From: Flammulina velutipes
Lineage: Eukaryota > Basidiomycota > Agaricomycetes > Agaricales > Physalacriaceae
DNA length: 64,000 nucleotides
Direction: 5' to 3'
Assembly (NCBI GenBank): GCA_011800155.1
Contig: CM022371.1
Coordinates: 1,240,001-1,304,000 of the forward strand
Part shown: in pieces, positions 22,590-33,071 of the stretch
Layout: every line of letters begins with the position of its first letter
How positions within the stretch are numbered: position 1 is the first letter of the stretch
The notes under the pieces: model-generated
The model's input: the letters and a program-made list of their open reading frames with translations, nothing else
Told to the model about the DNA's origin: nothing
Databases searched by the model: none
Position numbers and translations under genes: made by a program

Positions 22590-23950
22590 TTATGATCCCT
22601 TCTCAGCCTTTCGTTTTGCGACTCGTTGGCTGAAGCGTCGGGTTGCGGGCGGAGATGAGGGTGGTACCGGTTGGGTTGAAGATGTCGCGACAGGTTGGGC
22701 TGAAGATGCCTGAGGGGAAGAAGGGGGAACAACAGGCTGAACTGGAACGAGTTGTGAAGAGGGTTGTTCAGGCTGAGGCGCAACAGGCTCCTTCCTTCGC
22801 ACCCTAGGCTTTGGCCTCAGATTCGGTACAACCACAGCCACCACCTCAGAGGAAGAACCAGAAGACGACGCCACCGGCTCAATCAACGACGAGGGCACCG
22901 GCACCTTCTCCTTCTGCTTAACCACCCTCTTCCTCTTCGCCTTGGCCTTGCCCTCCTCCCCTTCCCAAACAACGACACTCCCCCCAAACCTCTGCTTCCT
23001 CCCCGCCTTCTTCTTCCTCTCAACCCACCTCTCCCGACACTGATCATTCGTACGCCCGCCACCCATGGCAGCAGCGACGTCCGCCCACGCCTGTGCGCCC
23101 CACCCCTTCACAGCGAGCTCCAGCCTCTCATCCTCCGCGCCCGTCCACTCCCTCGTGGGGAAAGCCAGGCGCTCCCATCGGCCCTCGCACTGTGTGGCGC
23201 TGGCCTCGGGGTGGGTGGCCAGCGCGACGGCGGACCAGTTTCCGCGCGAGCCAAATTTGCGTACTGCAGCGTCGAGTTGGATGTCCCATTGGACCTTTGG
23301 GGCGGGAATCGAGGAGAGGGAGAGGTGTTTGCGGAGGCAGGCGAGGGGGGTGTGGCCCGGCGTCGGGAGGGAAGAGGCGATGTGCGTCCAGGAGGGGCGC
23401 GGGGAGGAGGAGGCGAGGTGCAAGAGAGTAGAGGTGTCTTCATCAGACCAGGAGGGGGTGGAGAGGGAAAAAGTGGCGATGTATTGACATTCGTCTGGGG
23501 ACCAGTGCCGGGAAGATAGTTTTTCGGATATGGTCGTCCAGTTTATGCCTTGACCTTGATCGCCACCGAGTGCGCGGAGCCGTTCGTTCTCGCTGGAAAT
23601 AGCCTCTTTGAGCAGCTCGATATCTTTGGGTTTCAGCACACGCGGGGTCGTTAGCTTCCAGTATTCGTTGGTGGACAAGATGGGCAGGCCGGAGGGTTTA
23701 CGTGTACCGGATAGTTGGATGGATAGCACTGGGTCTTCCTTGGCGGTTGGCGTTGGGATGCTTTCCGCCTTGTTCTACGTGGTAAGGCATTAGTATACAA
23801 CAGAGATGGAAATGCAGACTATGGCCGTACCAAAATGCTATCAAGCTCCTTGAGCTCGTCCGTCAGACTCTGTGCGTATTCTGTCAGCGCAACCTGGTGC
23901 GCCTTGTTGGCTTCCAGCGCTAGAGGGATGAGTGTACTGGTGACCGACAT
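22590..23950 (-). CDS. Myb-repeat DNA-binding protein (SNAPC4-like)
   Basis: Two exons on the minus strand, 23950-23831 and 23774-22590; 434 aa. Residues about 75-270 hold several SANT/Myb repeats, the clearest being 'WDIQLDAAVRKFGSRGNWSAVA', 'CEGRWERLAFPTREWTGAEDE' and 'WADVAAAMGGGRTNDQCRERW'. An N-terminal helical part precedes them and a Lys-rich plus Pro/Ser/Gln-rich tail ends in 'RRFSQRVAKRKAEKGS'. The arrangement of tandem Myb repeats with the 'QCRERW' end resembles SNAPc subunit 4 or Bas1-type factors, so a nuclear transcription role is likely; the exact orthologue is uncertain. ATG at 23950 is in 'ccaccatgtcgg', stronger than the in-frame ATG at 24004. Confidence 0.8.
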
Positions 23951-24077
23951 GGTGGTCAAGAAGTAAGAAGCGGCATCGATCAAATCGCGTCCTCGTGACT
24001 TCATCGCGTCTCACCCCGAACCATCGCTGTCTTCAGAGCTTGTCTCCATTCAGCCTTGGCGTCCCCATATTCCCCTA

Positions 24078-24690
24078 TATTCAGGGCGCGACAATTGCCT
24101 CTCGCGGAGCAGACATCCCAGGGCTCGTCATCAAGATGCATCGCATCCACCTCCTCCGGCGCACGATTCTTCGTCAAGATCGCCATCAACCTCGAGACGG
24201 GCTCGAATTCATTGCAGTATTTCATCACACTGGAGATCCTAGCAGAGACGCGCTTCTACGCGCTTCACCTCCGCGGCGTGGCGCACGTCCCGTGTCATTA
24301 TGGGATCTTCACGGCGAAGACGTCGTGGGGCGGAAGGATTCTATGCCAGTTCATGGAGTACTTCGATGGGGACCCATGGGTTCGGACGTACACTGCCTAA
24401 TATGTCCGACTAACATTATTGACTTGGAATTTCTCATTCTCATTTTCTTCCTCCATATGTTGTGCGTGAGTCGCGCTATCCAGGATCTTCACGACGCCGG
24501 TATCTTACATTGGCAGCTCACTCGAGTAAGGCAGCATCATATCCTATTTGACCAAACGACGAAACGTGTCTGTTTCGTCGACTTTACTCATGCGAGTGCG
24601 GGGCATCGTTGCGCGCACCCGTCCATTCTCAATCTATCTCAGCCCGGACACAGACCATCCATCGAGGACCGAAAGATTATGTGATGGATA
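24078..24690 (+). pseudogene. Disabled kinase-like gene copy
   Basis: This stretch is homologous to residues about 73-238 of the intact kinase-like gene at 31735-33071 on the other strand ('TIASRGADIPGLVIK', 'GARFFVKIAINLETGSNSL', 'HYGIFTAKTSWGGRILCQF', 'QDLHDAGILHWQL', 'RVCFVDFTHASAGHRC', 'SILNLSQPG'). It lacks the first 70 residues and the C-terminal third. Comparison with the intact copy shows one inserted base after 'VIK' that shifts the frame, loss of the splice acceptor (CATAG in the intact gene, CATATG here), and a Cys codon TGC changed to TGA after 'EDRKIM'. It abuts the 5' end of the Myb gene. Confidence 0.85.
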
Positions 24691-24984
24691 ACAGGCCATG
24701 ATCTGGAGCTTTGGCGTAAGGCAGATGGTGAGGTTGGGTTTTCTCTTTATTCATGTTGACTGATGACTCCCGGATCCAGAAGTTGTATGTAGTAGGCCTC
24801 GAAATAAGGTTTCCATTGAGTAGACTGCCCCTCGAGCCACGGTGTCCCCGACTGAGGGAATAATGCGCCACATTTCTCGTCTGGTACGATCTACGTCAGG
24901 TGGCCTAAACATGAACAAGGAGGCAAATCAAAAACCAATATATCTCTTCCGCATCTCCCACTGTCTACAAATAGCTATATCTCC

Positions 24985-24994
24985 ATAAAGGCAC
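24985..24994 (+). repeat. Left target-site duplication (10 bp)
   Basis: ATAAAGGCAC, repeated exactly at 25982-25991 on the far side of the inverted-repeat element. Confidence 0.85.
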
Positions 24995-25981
24995 TACGGT
25001 AGGCGGATTGGTCGCGGTTCGATTTGTATTTTTTGCAATCAGACTTCGGCGTTGGTGTGCCGACCTCCGGCTTGGGTCGGATATTTCCAGCCATTCAGGC
25101 AGCCAAAACGTCGACCGGCGCCTTAGTAGAACCGCTACAGTGATGTATAATTGTATAAATTATAGTAGATACATACGGGGCTCCCCAGAACGTCCAGATC
25201 TGGAGGAAAGTCGAACGTGGCGCACACCGGGCTTCCCGGGTGGGCGGCAGTGGAGTTATGGAAGCCAGATTATCGATATCGGAGGTCTGTAAACGAGTAG
25301 AATACGCCCCGATTGCTTTAATCTACACAATTATAGTGCCACATGAAGTGTGGCGGGATTTTTGCCAATAATCTGCTTGAGTCTGAGTTTGGGCTGTACT
25401 TACTACTTACCACAGGCACAGCACCCTCAATTTTACGCCATTGTAACTTGCATTCATTAACAGGTAATTCTATGTACAACATTGCTGCGTCCGGGAAGCC
25501 CGGTGTGCGCCACATTCAACTTTCCTCCAGATCTGGACGTTCTGGGGAGCCCCGTATGTATCTACTGTAATTTATACAAGTATACATGGCTGTAGCGATT
25601 CTACTAAGGCGCCAGTCGACGTTTTGGCTGCCTGAATGGCTGGAAATATCCGACCCAAGCCGGAGGTCGGCACACCAACGCCGAAGTCTGATTGCAAAAA
25701 ATACAAATCGAACCGCGACCAATCCGCCTACCGTGTCCGGGAAGCCCGGTGTGCGCCACATTCAACTTTCCTCCAGATCTGGACGTTCTGGGGAGCCCCG
25801 TATGTATCTACTGTAATTTATACAAGTATACATGGCTGTAGCGATTCTACTAAGGCGCCAGTCGACGTTTTGGCTGCCTGAATGGCTGGAAATATCCGAC
25901 CCAAGCCGGAGGTCGGCACACCAACGCCGAAGTCTGATTGCAAAAAATACAAATCGAACCGCGACCAATCCGCCTACCGTA
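24995..25981. mobile_element. Mutator-like non-autonomous TIR element (MULE/MITE)
   Basis: A 987-bp element bounded by exact 10-bp direct repeats. Its ends are inverted copies, starting TACGGTAGGCGGATTGG on the left and ending with its complement on the right. The left TIR spans about 24995-25239; the right TIR is present twice in tandem (25489-25734 and 25735-25980, identical by eye). The left TIR differs from the right ones by fewer than a dozen substitutions. Core 25240-25488 has no transposase or other gene. Long TIRs plus 9-11 bp target duplications are the mark of Mutator-like elements; assignment to that superfamily is inference because no transposase is present. Short ORFs inside are TIR artefacts. 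Confidence 0.85.
25489..25980. repeat. Two tandem 246-bp copies of the right TIR
   Basis: Units 25489-25734 and 25735-25980 read as identical and each begins 'gtccgggaagcccgg' and ends 'cgcctaccgt'. The outer unit makes the element's true end. Confidence 0.9.
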
Positions 25982-25991
25982 ATAAAGGCAC
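25982..25991 (+). repeat. Right target-site duplication (10 bp)
   Basis: ATAAAGGCAC directly follows the element's right end and matches 24985-24994. Confidence 0.85.
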
Positions 25992-26395
25992 ACGAGACAT
26001 GATTTTCCTTCTTCGCCTGTTCCCCACTCAGGCGGCCAAGTCTTTGCTCTATTCATTTGTTTGTTTTCTCATCTGCTCTCGTAATTTCGTCCTCGCGGCT
26101 TGTCCCATTTCTCCCCCGTCTTTCACTCGGCATCATCCCGTCTGCTCTGGCAGAGTGTATTTTCTTTCTTTCCATCATGGTACTACCATTGTCTGGTTTC
26201 TGGGTATCCATAATTCAAGGCTTCATTACTTGTACGTTACAAAGTATGGACACGGGAAGACATAAGTCAATGCCCTTCCTTCGCTATATATTCAACAAGC
26301 TGGACACAGAATCAATAGGAAGATAGATGCAAAACCCCCTCAGCTTTCGGATCTCCCAGTGGTACCAGTGCGATGTATTGCCAAAAACAAGAATG
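25992..26395. other. Intergenic between the TIR element and membrane-protein gene
   Basis: About 400 bases, T/C-rich. A short hydrophobic frame (26057-26326) lacks support as a gene. Probably the 3' flank of the minus-strand membrane protein. Confidence 0.4.
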
Positions 26396-27994
26396 TTACG
26401 GATAGAAGGTCGGACCTTTTCGACTCGACTTGGCCGCTGCCGGGTATATGAACTCTGGCGCATTACTCCACTCGAAATTTGAGTTTGTCTGCCCATGGGA
26501 GGAAGGCAAGAGCGCAGCCGACATGCCATAGTCGCCCTCTGAGCACCAGCTCTCGTACCTAATATGCCCCGGCCTATGCATCGCTGTGTCATCAGGCAGA
26601 TACGTCGGTGGTAATGCAAGCTCCTTCCTCTGTTCCCACCCACTGTCCTTCAGGTTGTTGGGGTAAGAAGGAAGTGAGAACGCCCTCATCTGCCGGACCT
26701 CATACCAGGGGTTACGACTGCCGGTGAAGAGGAAGACGATCCCGTCCCAAAAGTACGAAGGGAATGTCGTTATCGACTCTACTACCTGCTTGTGTTGGAC
26801 ACAGCAAAGTTTGAAGACTTGATAGAGAGGTTCAATCGCGATGGTGGCTGCAAGGAGCTAGGACGGTCGTTATTACACAGAGACAGACGAAATATCTGGC
26901 ACAAAGTTTGCTTACCTGCCCATAGCTCAATGGATCGTAATCGATAGGCTGTTCATATGCCGGGTATGTGCCTCCATGTATCTCCCGCAGCAAGTTGTTG
27001 TAGAATAGCCCCACGTCGAGTACCCAAAGCTTGAGCATGCCAGCCCAAGTGGCGTAACAGATCGCGACGCCCAATAAGATGAACCACGGATGGGAATAGG
27101 TGATCACAACCCTAATTAATGAAGTAAGCCAACATAATTTGTCGAGTGTCATTGGACATACCATTGTGACAACCAGAACGAACGAACGGAGAACCAAGTC
27201 ATCTGCACCCATCTGTGTCGATGCCACATCACCACCTTGCCCATATGCCTCTGATACTCCTCCCTGATATCCCCAAAATGTCTCAGCGCATAAACCACGT
27301 AGAAAAACGGCCATCCTGGCAGCAAAAACACCGCCCAATTCAAGATACTCTTCACAGACTTGAGCTGGAAAAACGCCCACTCCGCGAACGTAGGCCGCTG
27401 ACACTGGTCTCGAAACACAGACCCGAAATAGATGAATGAGTCGAGGATGATCCAGAGGATGGGCATGAGGAAGATGAAGGTGGCAACGAGGACGCGGGAC
27501 TGGGTCATTCGCTCGTATAGCGTACTGCGCTTGTTCATGAGCCGGCGCACGGTCGTCCAGAGGAGATAGATGCTCAGTGGGGAGATCGTGCTAGCCAGAG
27601 CAAAGTGCGCATCGGCGATGTGTAGGTGGTGCCGCCACATGCTGAAGAACGTCGCCAATAGGATGGTGTATATTTGCAAGAGTACGACACCGACAGATTG
27701 CATGACGTCTTCGTTTGAGGACCGTATGAGGATGGCTGGGGAGGGAGGTTAGGCGGGAGAGAAGAGAAAGGAAGGTGTAGCGCACCGAGACATAGGTTAG
27801 CGATGAACGCTGGGAAGAGGGTATCGGATTAGTTCCGAGTCTGATTGGAAGATGAATTCGGAGGGGTACCCACTGGAAAGTCTGACTGCATATCCTTGCA
27901 TGTCAGGATCGCGGGGACTCCGAGCGATACATTCGAGATAGCTTGTAAGTTGGTCCAAAGGCACGTCTTCCGCTATAAAACTGGTAGTCGACAT
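26396..27994 (-). CDS. Multi-pass membrane protein of unknown function
   Basis: Five exons on the minus strand: 27994-27874, 27809-27786 (24 nt), 27735-27162, 27111-26916, 26857-26396; 458 aa with consistent phases. Hydrophobic helices are visible at 'FIANLCLGAILI', 'VGVVLLQIYTILLATFF', 'ALASTISPLSIYLLW', 'VLVATFIFLMPILWIILDSFIYF', 'ILNWAVFLLPGWPFFYVVYAL', 'WFILLGVAICYATWAGMLKLWVL' and perhaps 'YFWDGIVFLF', so about seven membrane spans, followed by a hydrophilic tail of about 90 residues. The pattern resembles lineage-expanded membrane proteins of Agaricomycetes. It is not a recognised transporter or receptor family to me; no catalytic motif is seen. Confidence 0.75.
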
Positions 27995-28692
27995 CGTGCT
28001 GTGAAGAGCAAGGGGCTTGCGAAGAAAAGCCTTTATAGTCGATTGAAGTGAAACCTGTCTTGGCTACACAGGTCTCGAGCATGACAGGTCAGCGGAGAGT
28101 ATATAAATATCTCGAAGCCTCTGCAGATACCACTCCATCATCGTGAAAGAGCTCATTACTTTGGGGCTGAACAATTATGTATCCTGAGGTTGACGATACG
28201 CAAAAGAGCCAACCTGATTCATCGACGACACTGATCGAGGGGGAAACAACTCGGCTCCTATAAGTGGCGTCGCAAAATTAATCACAAGCCAATAATTGGA
28301 CTGGTCGATGGCAGTGGTGAGATTTATTAGAGAAAATGCGTGGTTATCGATGTCGACGAATGAGATGTTTCTTCGGCTTTTTGTACATCTCGTTGTGTCC
28401 TAGTCAGCAAGAAAATAGTCGCCCTCAACATTGTCGACTTTTCCCGATCGTTTCTTCTTCTGTGGTTTGTTGACGTCGGAAATACCAGACGCGTCGCGTA
28501 GAAAGAGGAAACCTTTGGGATTGCTTGGGGAAAGAACAAGTGATGGACGATAGCGCCGACGTTCCATGAATTGATCTATAATTTTCCCACGTCTATGGTA
28601 TGTAAGTAGTAATTAATTGGGCTGCGTTGTGCCTGCTCGAATAATAACCACAGCTTGTCTTCAATAATATGGAATCGAAAAGGAACAAATAT
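27995..28692. other. Intergenic with a TATA-like site
   Basis: About 700 bases with no supported gene. 'gtatataaatatc' at about 28098-28110 resembles a TATA box on the + strand, but no convincing ORF follows it. Confidence 0.4.
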
Positions 28693-29467
28693 CTAGTACA
28701 GGTCTTTTTCAGTGATATGCCTTTGAAACTTTGTCACCTTGTCGTTAATATAGAATGGGGTGAATCTTCGTCCAAGATTTTGCTCTGCGTTGTCCAAGTA
28801 ATTTTTTTTATCCTCAGGCTTTTCCAGATTCTTGATGTATTGAGGATCCAAATCACAGAAGGACACCTCACTCAGGTCTTCACTGAAGAAGGCATCATCA
28901 ACCATATTTAACAAACTAAGTAATCATAAGAAGGCAATTGAGTATTCGAGACAGCAAACACGTACACTTTGCCTTTTTCATTTGCAATATCCTCTGCTGC
29001 CTTCATCATGGTCTTCTTCGCTGTCTCAATCTTGTTGTTAAGGTCCTCCAGCCATTCGGAATGGTCCTCCACAATCCACTCATGTAGGTGTTTCTTTCGG
29101 TCACCCTTCTTGGGGTAATCAAAATGGATGTCCTTCATCATGATGGCTCTTTCGCCGTCGTCGTCCAACCATTGATCAAACTGGGTGGTTTGTCAGAATT
29201 GATAGTATACATAGTGAAAAATACTTGAGAAATACCTCTTTCAAATTCTCTATTTCGCCTTTGAAGCTCTTGATGAAATCAGGCTTGAGCACCTTCAAAA
29301 CGGCGCGTGCCTTGGTTGGACCATAACCGTCTTCTAATTGGTGCGTAGTTGAATGAAGGCCGCCGAAGGGGATAAGAATGGCATCGTAATCCTTGCCCTT
29401 GAATTTGACAGTTTCTGGTTCAAGGTTTCTTGCAACGCTCAAGCTTGATACAGTATCATGAAGCGGA
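28693..29467 (-). CDS. Unknown Lys/Asp-rich protein, 5' end unresolved
   Basis: Three phase-consistent exons on the minus strand: 29467-29236, 29180-28966, 28915-28693, coding for about 223 residues up to the stop. The first readable part is 'PLHDTVSSLSVARNLEPETV'. It continues with 'KGKDYDAILIPFGGLHSTTH', 'EWLEDLNNKIETAKKTMMKA' and ends 'KVTKFQRHITEKDLY'. Very hydrophilic, rich in Lys, Asp and Glu, with predicted helices and no Cys cluster or membrane segment. The initiator exon upstream is not certain: an 8-nt ATG exon would need a 31-nt intron, which is too short. I do not recognise the family. Base composition is more A/T-rich than its neighbours, which could mean a young or transferred gene, or an eroding one. 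Confidence 0.55.
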
Positions 29468-30364
29468 CTATAGAAGCATCGTCAGAATGTACTCAAACAA
29501 TGCCATTAAATGGGCTTGCCTAGCAATGCAGAGCGCGACAAAACAAGAGGTAAACAATATTACCGCCGAAAGGCGAGGCAGAGATAGCATAGTATTGAGA
29601 AGGTTGTATCGAGAAAGAAGTAGAACCAGCTACTTGCAAGATTGGAATGAGCTTTCTAAAAAGTCGGCATTCCATTTATATTATATGAAAATGGGCATAG
29701 GAATGATATACTCTGCGGAATATATGACGCCCGGTGGCGCTGTTTTTGGACCCAGCCTTCCAATTCCCCTGCCAGTCCATGCGCGACGCGCCACAGCCTA
29801 AGCCAATGCACGTGTCAATCAGTTCAACGTGATCGCGCCACCATCTCTAGGCTGAGGTTCGTCTCTGACTCGGAGCACTGAGCACCTACCGCCGTCGCAC
29901 CCTCGTCACACCCTGTCCAAGGCAGCGCGAAAGTCAAGCAACCATTAAGATTGCGCCCACAGCAAGAGCACATACTTATTACGTTGATTAGCCGAGGTCC
30001 CTATTATGACACAGAATAGCACTGGAATTCCTGGTTTTGGCTGAAACGTACCTTCAGAACTAGGTAGTAGTAACATCCTGGCCATGGGCATCGTAACCTA
30101 CTCTAACCATGATCCATGATACGTGAGTGCAGCTTGGCGTTGGCAGTCATCGAGCTGATAATTGAGCACCGTAGTCTGAAGTATAAGCTGGAACCGTCCC
30201 CCGCATCGCTACTTCCTAGCCGATGCATGTACTGGCTGGTTGCGGTGGTCGTGATCTCCATGAATTCCTTTTCCGTTGTACCTGTCATCTCTTGATTGTC
30301 AAGGCAATCGAGTTCAAAAAGCGATACACGTCGACACGCCAGTCAAGATAGAAATTGGTCGCCC
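29468..30364. other. Intergenic, no supported gene
   Basis: About 900 bases. It must hold the unresolved 5' end of the unknown gene at 28693-29467. The open frame 29430-29801 shows no recognisable protein. Confidence 0.4.
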
Positions 30365-31063
30365 TCATCTTGCGTCCTCCTCTTCCAGTTCAAGTTCCGC
30401 CCTCCTCTTTGCAACGCCCGCCTCCAAACCCTTCCGAATCCCAAGCAACACCTGCAGAGTCCCGCCGATCAATGCCCCGAGCGTAAGAGTCCTAAAGCTC
30501 GTTCTCCATCCCAAACGGTATATGGCACTAACCACCGCAGACGTCGTAATTCCTGCAGCAACCTCGTTCGTATTCCTCGCAGCCTCAGCAAACCACCTTT
30601 GGTCACTGAAGATCTGCCCAGACCCCAGCACTTCACCCCAATAATGTTCCACACTGACCCATACACATCCAACAGCAAAGCCACGCAGTCCCTCCTTCCC
30701 CGCACCCTTCAGTCCGGCGAGCGCCACTCGGTAGTTTTTGGTCTTTTGGTAAAAGTACCAGCCCTGCGTCGTCCGAGGTGGCCTGTGGGCGTTTTCTGCC
30801 AGGTACCGAAGCGATGCGCCTCGAGCTGCACGTATGAACCCGATGGTTGATGTGAGGATGAAAATTGTTGGTGGGAGGGATAGTAGACGGGGAGGTATTT
30901 TGAGGTCAATACGCGTTTTGGTGGCCCCCGGGTCATTAGGATCGTCGGAAGGTATCTCTGACTTCTTCCATGATATCGGAAGCCATAGAGAGGGAGATGT
31001 CGAGGGAGATGGAGGTGCAGAAGATTGGTTGGTAGCAGTCGTGGAGGAAGAGGACGAAGCCAT
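30365..31063 (-). CDS. Tim17/22/23-like membrane protein
   Basis: Single exon, 232 aa. Residues 1-65 are Ser/Thr/Pro-rich and hydrophilic. Four hydrophobic segments follow: 'LLSLPPTIFILTSTIGFIRAA', 'GLRGFAVGCVWVSVEHYWGE', 'NEVAAGITTSAVVSAIYRLGW' and 'LTLGALIGGTLQVLLGIRKGL'. Four spans with Gly-rich, GxxxG-like helices ('GLKGAGKEG', 'TLGALIGGTLQ') resemble the Tim17/Tim22/Tim23 superfamily of mitochondrial inner-membrane proteins. It ends in a charged 'RRAELELEEED' tail. The placement in the superfamily is inference from the pattern; the import-channel subunits proper are shorter and better conserved. Confidence 0.65.
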   Translation of the reverse strand: MASSSSSTTATNQSSAPPSPSTSPSLWLPISWKKSEIPSDDPNDPGATKTRIDLKIPPRLLSLPPTIFILTSTIGFIRAARGASLRYLAENAHRPPRTTQGWYFYQKTKNYRVALAGLKGAGKEGLRGFAVGCVWVSVEHYWGEVLGSGQIFSDQRWFAEAARNTNEVAAGITTSAVVSAIYRLGWRTSFRTLTLGALIGGTLQVLLGIRKGLEAGVAKRRAELELEEEDAR

Positions 31064-31734
31064 TCCCGGACCGAACTACCCGGAGTCAATGATTACTTCC
31101 AGCTTTCTCACACTCTGAACTCAGACTGGCAGGTCTCTAGCTTGAGTGCCCCCTGGCTCTATATTCTTCGCAAATGAACGTTCCTCACAATGATTGAGAA
31201 GGATGGCTTTGATATCTCCCCACGCGTGTTTAGCAAACGGGGTAATGTGGCGCCATCCGCATTCTATCAGCTTTCTCATCTACATCCAATACGATGGATC
31301 AGAGGCTTTTTGCAGGAATATATATTGGGAACCGATAAAACATACTACGCCAAGTTAAATGCAAAACGTCAACACATCATCTAACTGTCCAGTGCCTTTG
31401 AGACAAAAAAGCGGGAAGCGGATGGCGTAAAATGAGCTCGACGGGACAGTGAAGCACCGAGGTTTACTTGAGATCCCTTGAATGGGTGAAAACGGACTAC
31501 TTCCTCTGCATACTCACCTCATTGAGTAGATGAGCTGTGGGTTTAATCAAGGCATATGATATGTACTAGCCTTTCCTTAATGTCGAAAAAGCTTAATATA
31601 TATTGGTGCAAAAAGCCTCTATCCGTGCCAATTTATCGAAATTTAGTAAGCTCGAACTACATTCATAAAATACTTAGGATAAGACAAGTAGGATATCGCC
31701 AAAAGCTATCAATAATGCAAGTACTTCCAAGATT
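31064..31734. other. AT-rich intergenic region
   Basis: About 670 bases with no gene I can support; noticeably AT-rich in 31550-31730. Confidence 0.4.
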
Positions 31735-33071
31735 CTACCCTTTCTTTGTCTTATTTGCGAAAATTTTCAAGCAGCGATGGAACTTGCTATAAATTGACTG
31801 CCTCCAAATCTTTTTGGATGGGGATGGGGAATTGGTGGTAGCCGCAGCGATCGGGGTGATATTGATAGGTTCGGTTTGTGATGCAGCTTCCTTGACAAGT
31901 TCCACCGGCGCATAGATCTTTATGCGTGGTGGTGGAGATGGTTCGATAACGGATGGTTCAGGAGAATACAAGTGGTCAACAGATGTCTTCGGATCGTCTG
32001 TGGCGGTGGTGGTTGATGAAGACGGCCCCGAAGTGGTGATAACTTCGTCCTTGTTCGCAGCCGTCGTACTCAAGATTTCTAAAATGGTTCGAGGGGTAGT
32101 CTTCGCAATGGCAACTTTATCAGCAAGCCTGCCACAAACGCCTTCGGGCTCTAAGATCCATCAATTCATCAGTCAACATAAAGAGGAAGAAATTTAAATA
32201 AAACACGCACCACGCCAAAACCCTAGGCTTCCGCCCAACATCCATAGATACTGGCACATGATCTTTTGGTCCTCGATGGATGGCATCGGTCCTGGCTGAG
32301 AGAGATTGAGGATGGACGGGTGAGGGCAACGATGCCTCGCATTCGCCTCAGTAAAGTCGACAAAGCAAACACGTTGTGTCGATTCATTAAACATTATGTG
32401 ATGATGCTTTTCTGGGGAGAGCTGCCCATGTGCGAGACCGGCGTCGTGGAGATCCTGGATGGCACGGCCTACACACAGCCTATGAAAATAAGAATGGGAG
32501 ATAAATGTGTACCAATGGCATACCTATTACGCAGTGAACTCGCGCCTGAGACATTCTGAAACAGAGTCCAGGGACTGCCGTCGAAGCACTCCATGATCTG
32601 ACACATAATCCTACCTCCCCACGACGTCCTAGCCGTGAAGATCCCATAATGGCGGGGGACGTGCGCCACATCACGTAGGTGATCCGCGTAGAACCGGGTC
32701 TCTGCCAGGATCTCCTGTGCGATGAAGTAATGCAAGGAATCTGGGCCCTCCTCGAGGTGGATGGTCATCTTGACGAAGAAGCGCGCTCCGGAGGGGGTGA
32801 AGGCGATGGATTTGACGACGAGCCCCGGGATCTCGTTTCCGCGTGAGGCGATTGTCTCACCGTAGAATTCATCGTTTATGCGATCTAGTGGGCGGGAGAA
32901 GGAGAGTGGTTCGTCGGTTACTGGGAAAGGGGGGAAGGTCATGGTGAGCCTTTCGTCGTTGAAAGGGACAGCGATTAGGTAGTCTGTTACGTTGGTGCCG
33001 GTAAAGTAGGCCTTCCAGTGCTGTGGCGCCGGCTTGGGTGGATTCGTAGTTGAGGTCACCGTTGTAGTCAT
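31735..33071 (-). CDS. Protein-kinase-like (pseudokinase) protein, intact copy
   Basis: Three exons on the minus strand: 33071-32524, 32479-32211, 32150-31735; 410 aa. The fold is that of a divergent protein kinase: 'GARFFVKM' (Lys101 as the ATP lysine), 'QEILAETRFYADHLRDVAHVP' (helix C region), 'YGIFTARTSWGGRIMCQIME' (hinge), 'AIQDLHDAGLAHGQLSPEKHHH' (catalytic loop) and 'RVCFVDFTEANARHRC' (DFG-like). The catalytic-loop Asp is replaced: HGQL with Gln202 instead of H-x-D, while Asp224 of DFT remains. No glycine loop is seen. It is therefore probably a pseudokinase or a strongly altered kinase-like enzyme. Residues 275-410 are a Thr/Ser/Pro-rich tail with a basic end. A broken paralogue lies at 24078-24690. 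Confidence 0.8.

Noticed and set aside
22319..22640. Shared 'cgttggctgaagcg' sequence as a transposon end
   Set aside because: Only a short partial match between the Myb 3' coding end and downstream DNA; no inverted ends or target duplication.
22764..23519. Long Arg/Pro-rich plus-strand frame opposite the Myb gene
   Set aside because: Antisense of a GC-rich coding exon; low-complexity composition without any family signal.
25516..25968. Two identical minus-strand ORFs of 68-81 codons
   Set aside because: They are the same 246-bp TIR translated twice and belong to the element ends, not to a gene.
26057..26326. Hydrophobic 89-codon frame beside the TIR element
   Set aside because: T/C-rich DNA readily gives Leu/Phe/Ser frames; it probably lies in the 3' flank of the opposite-strand gene.
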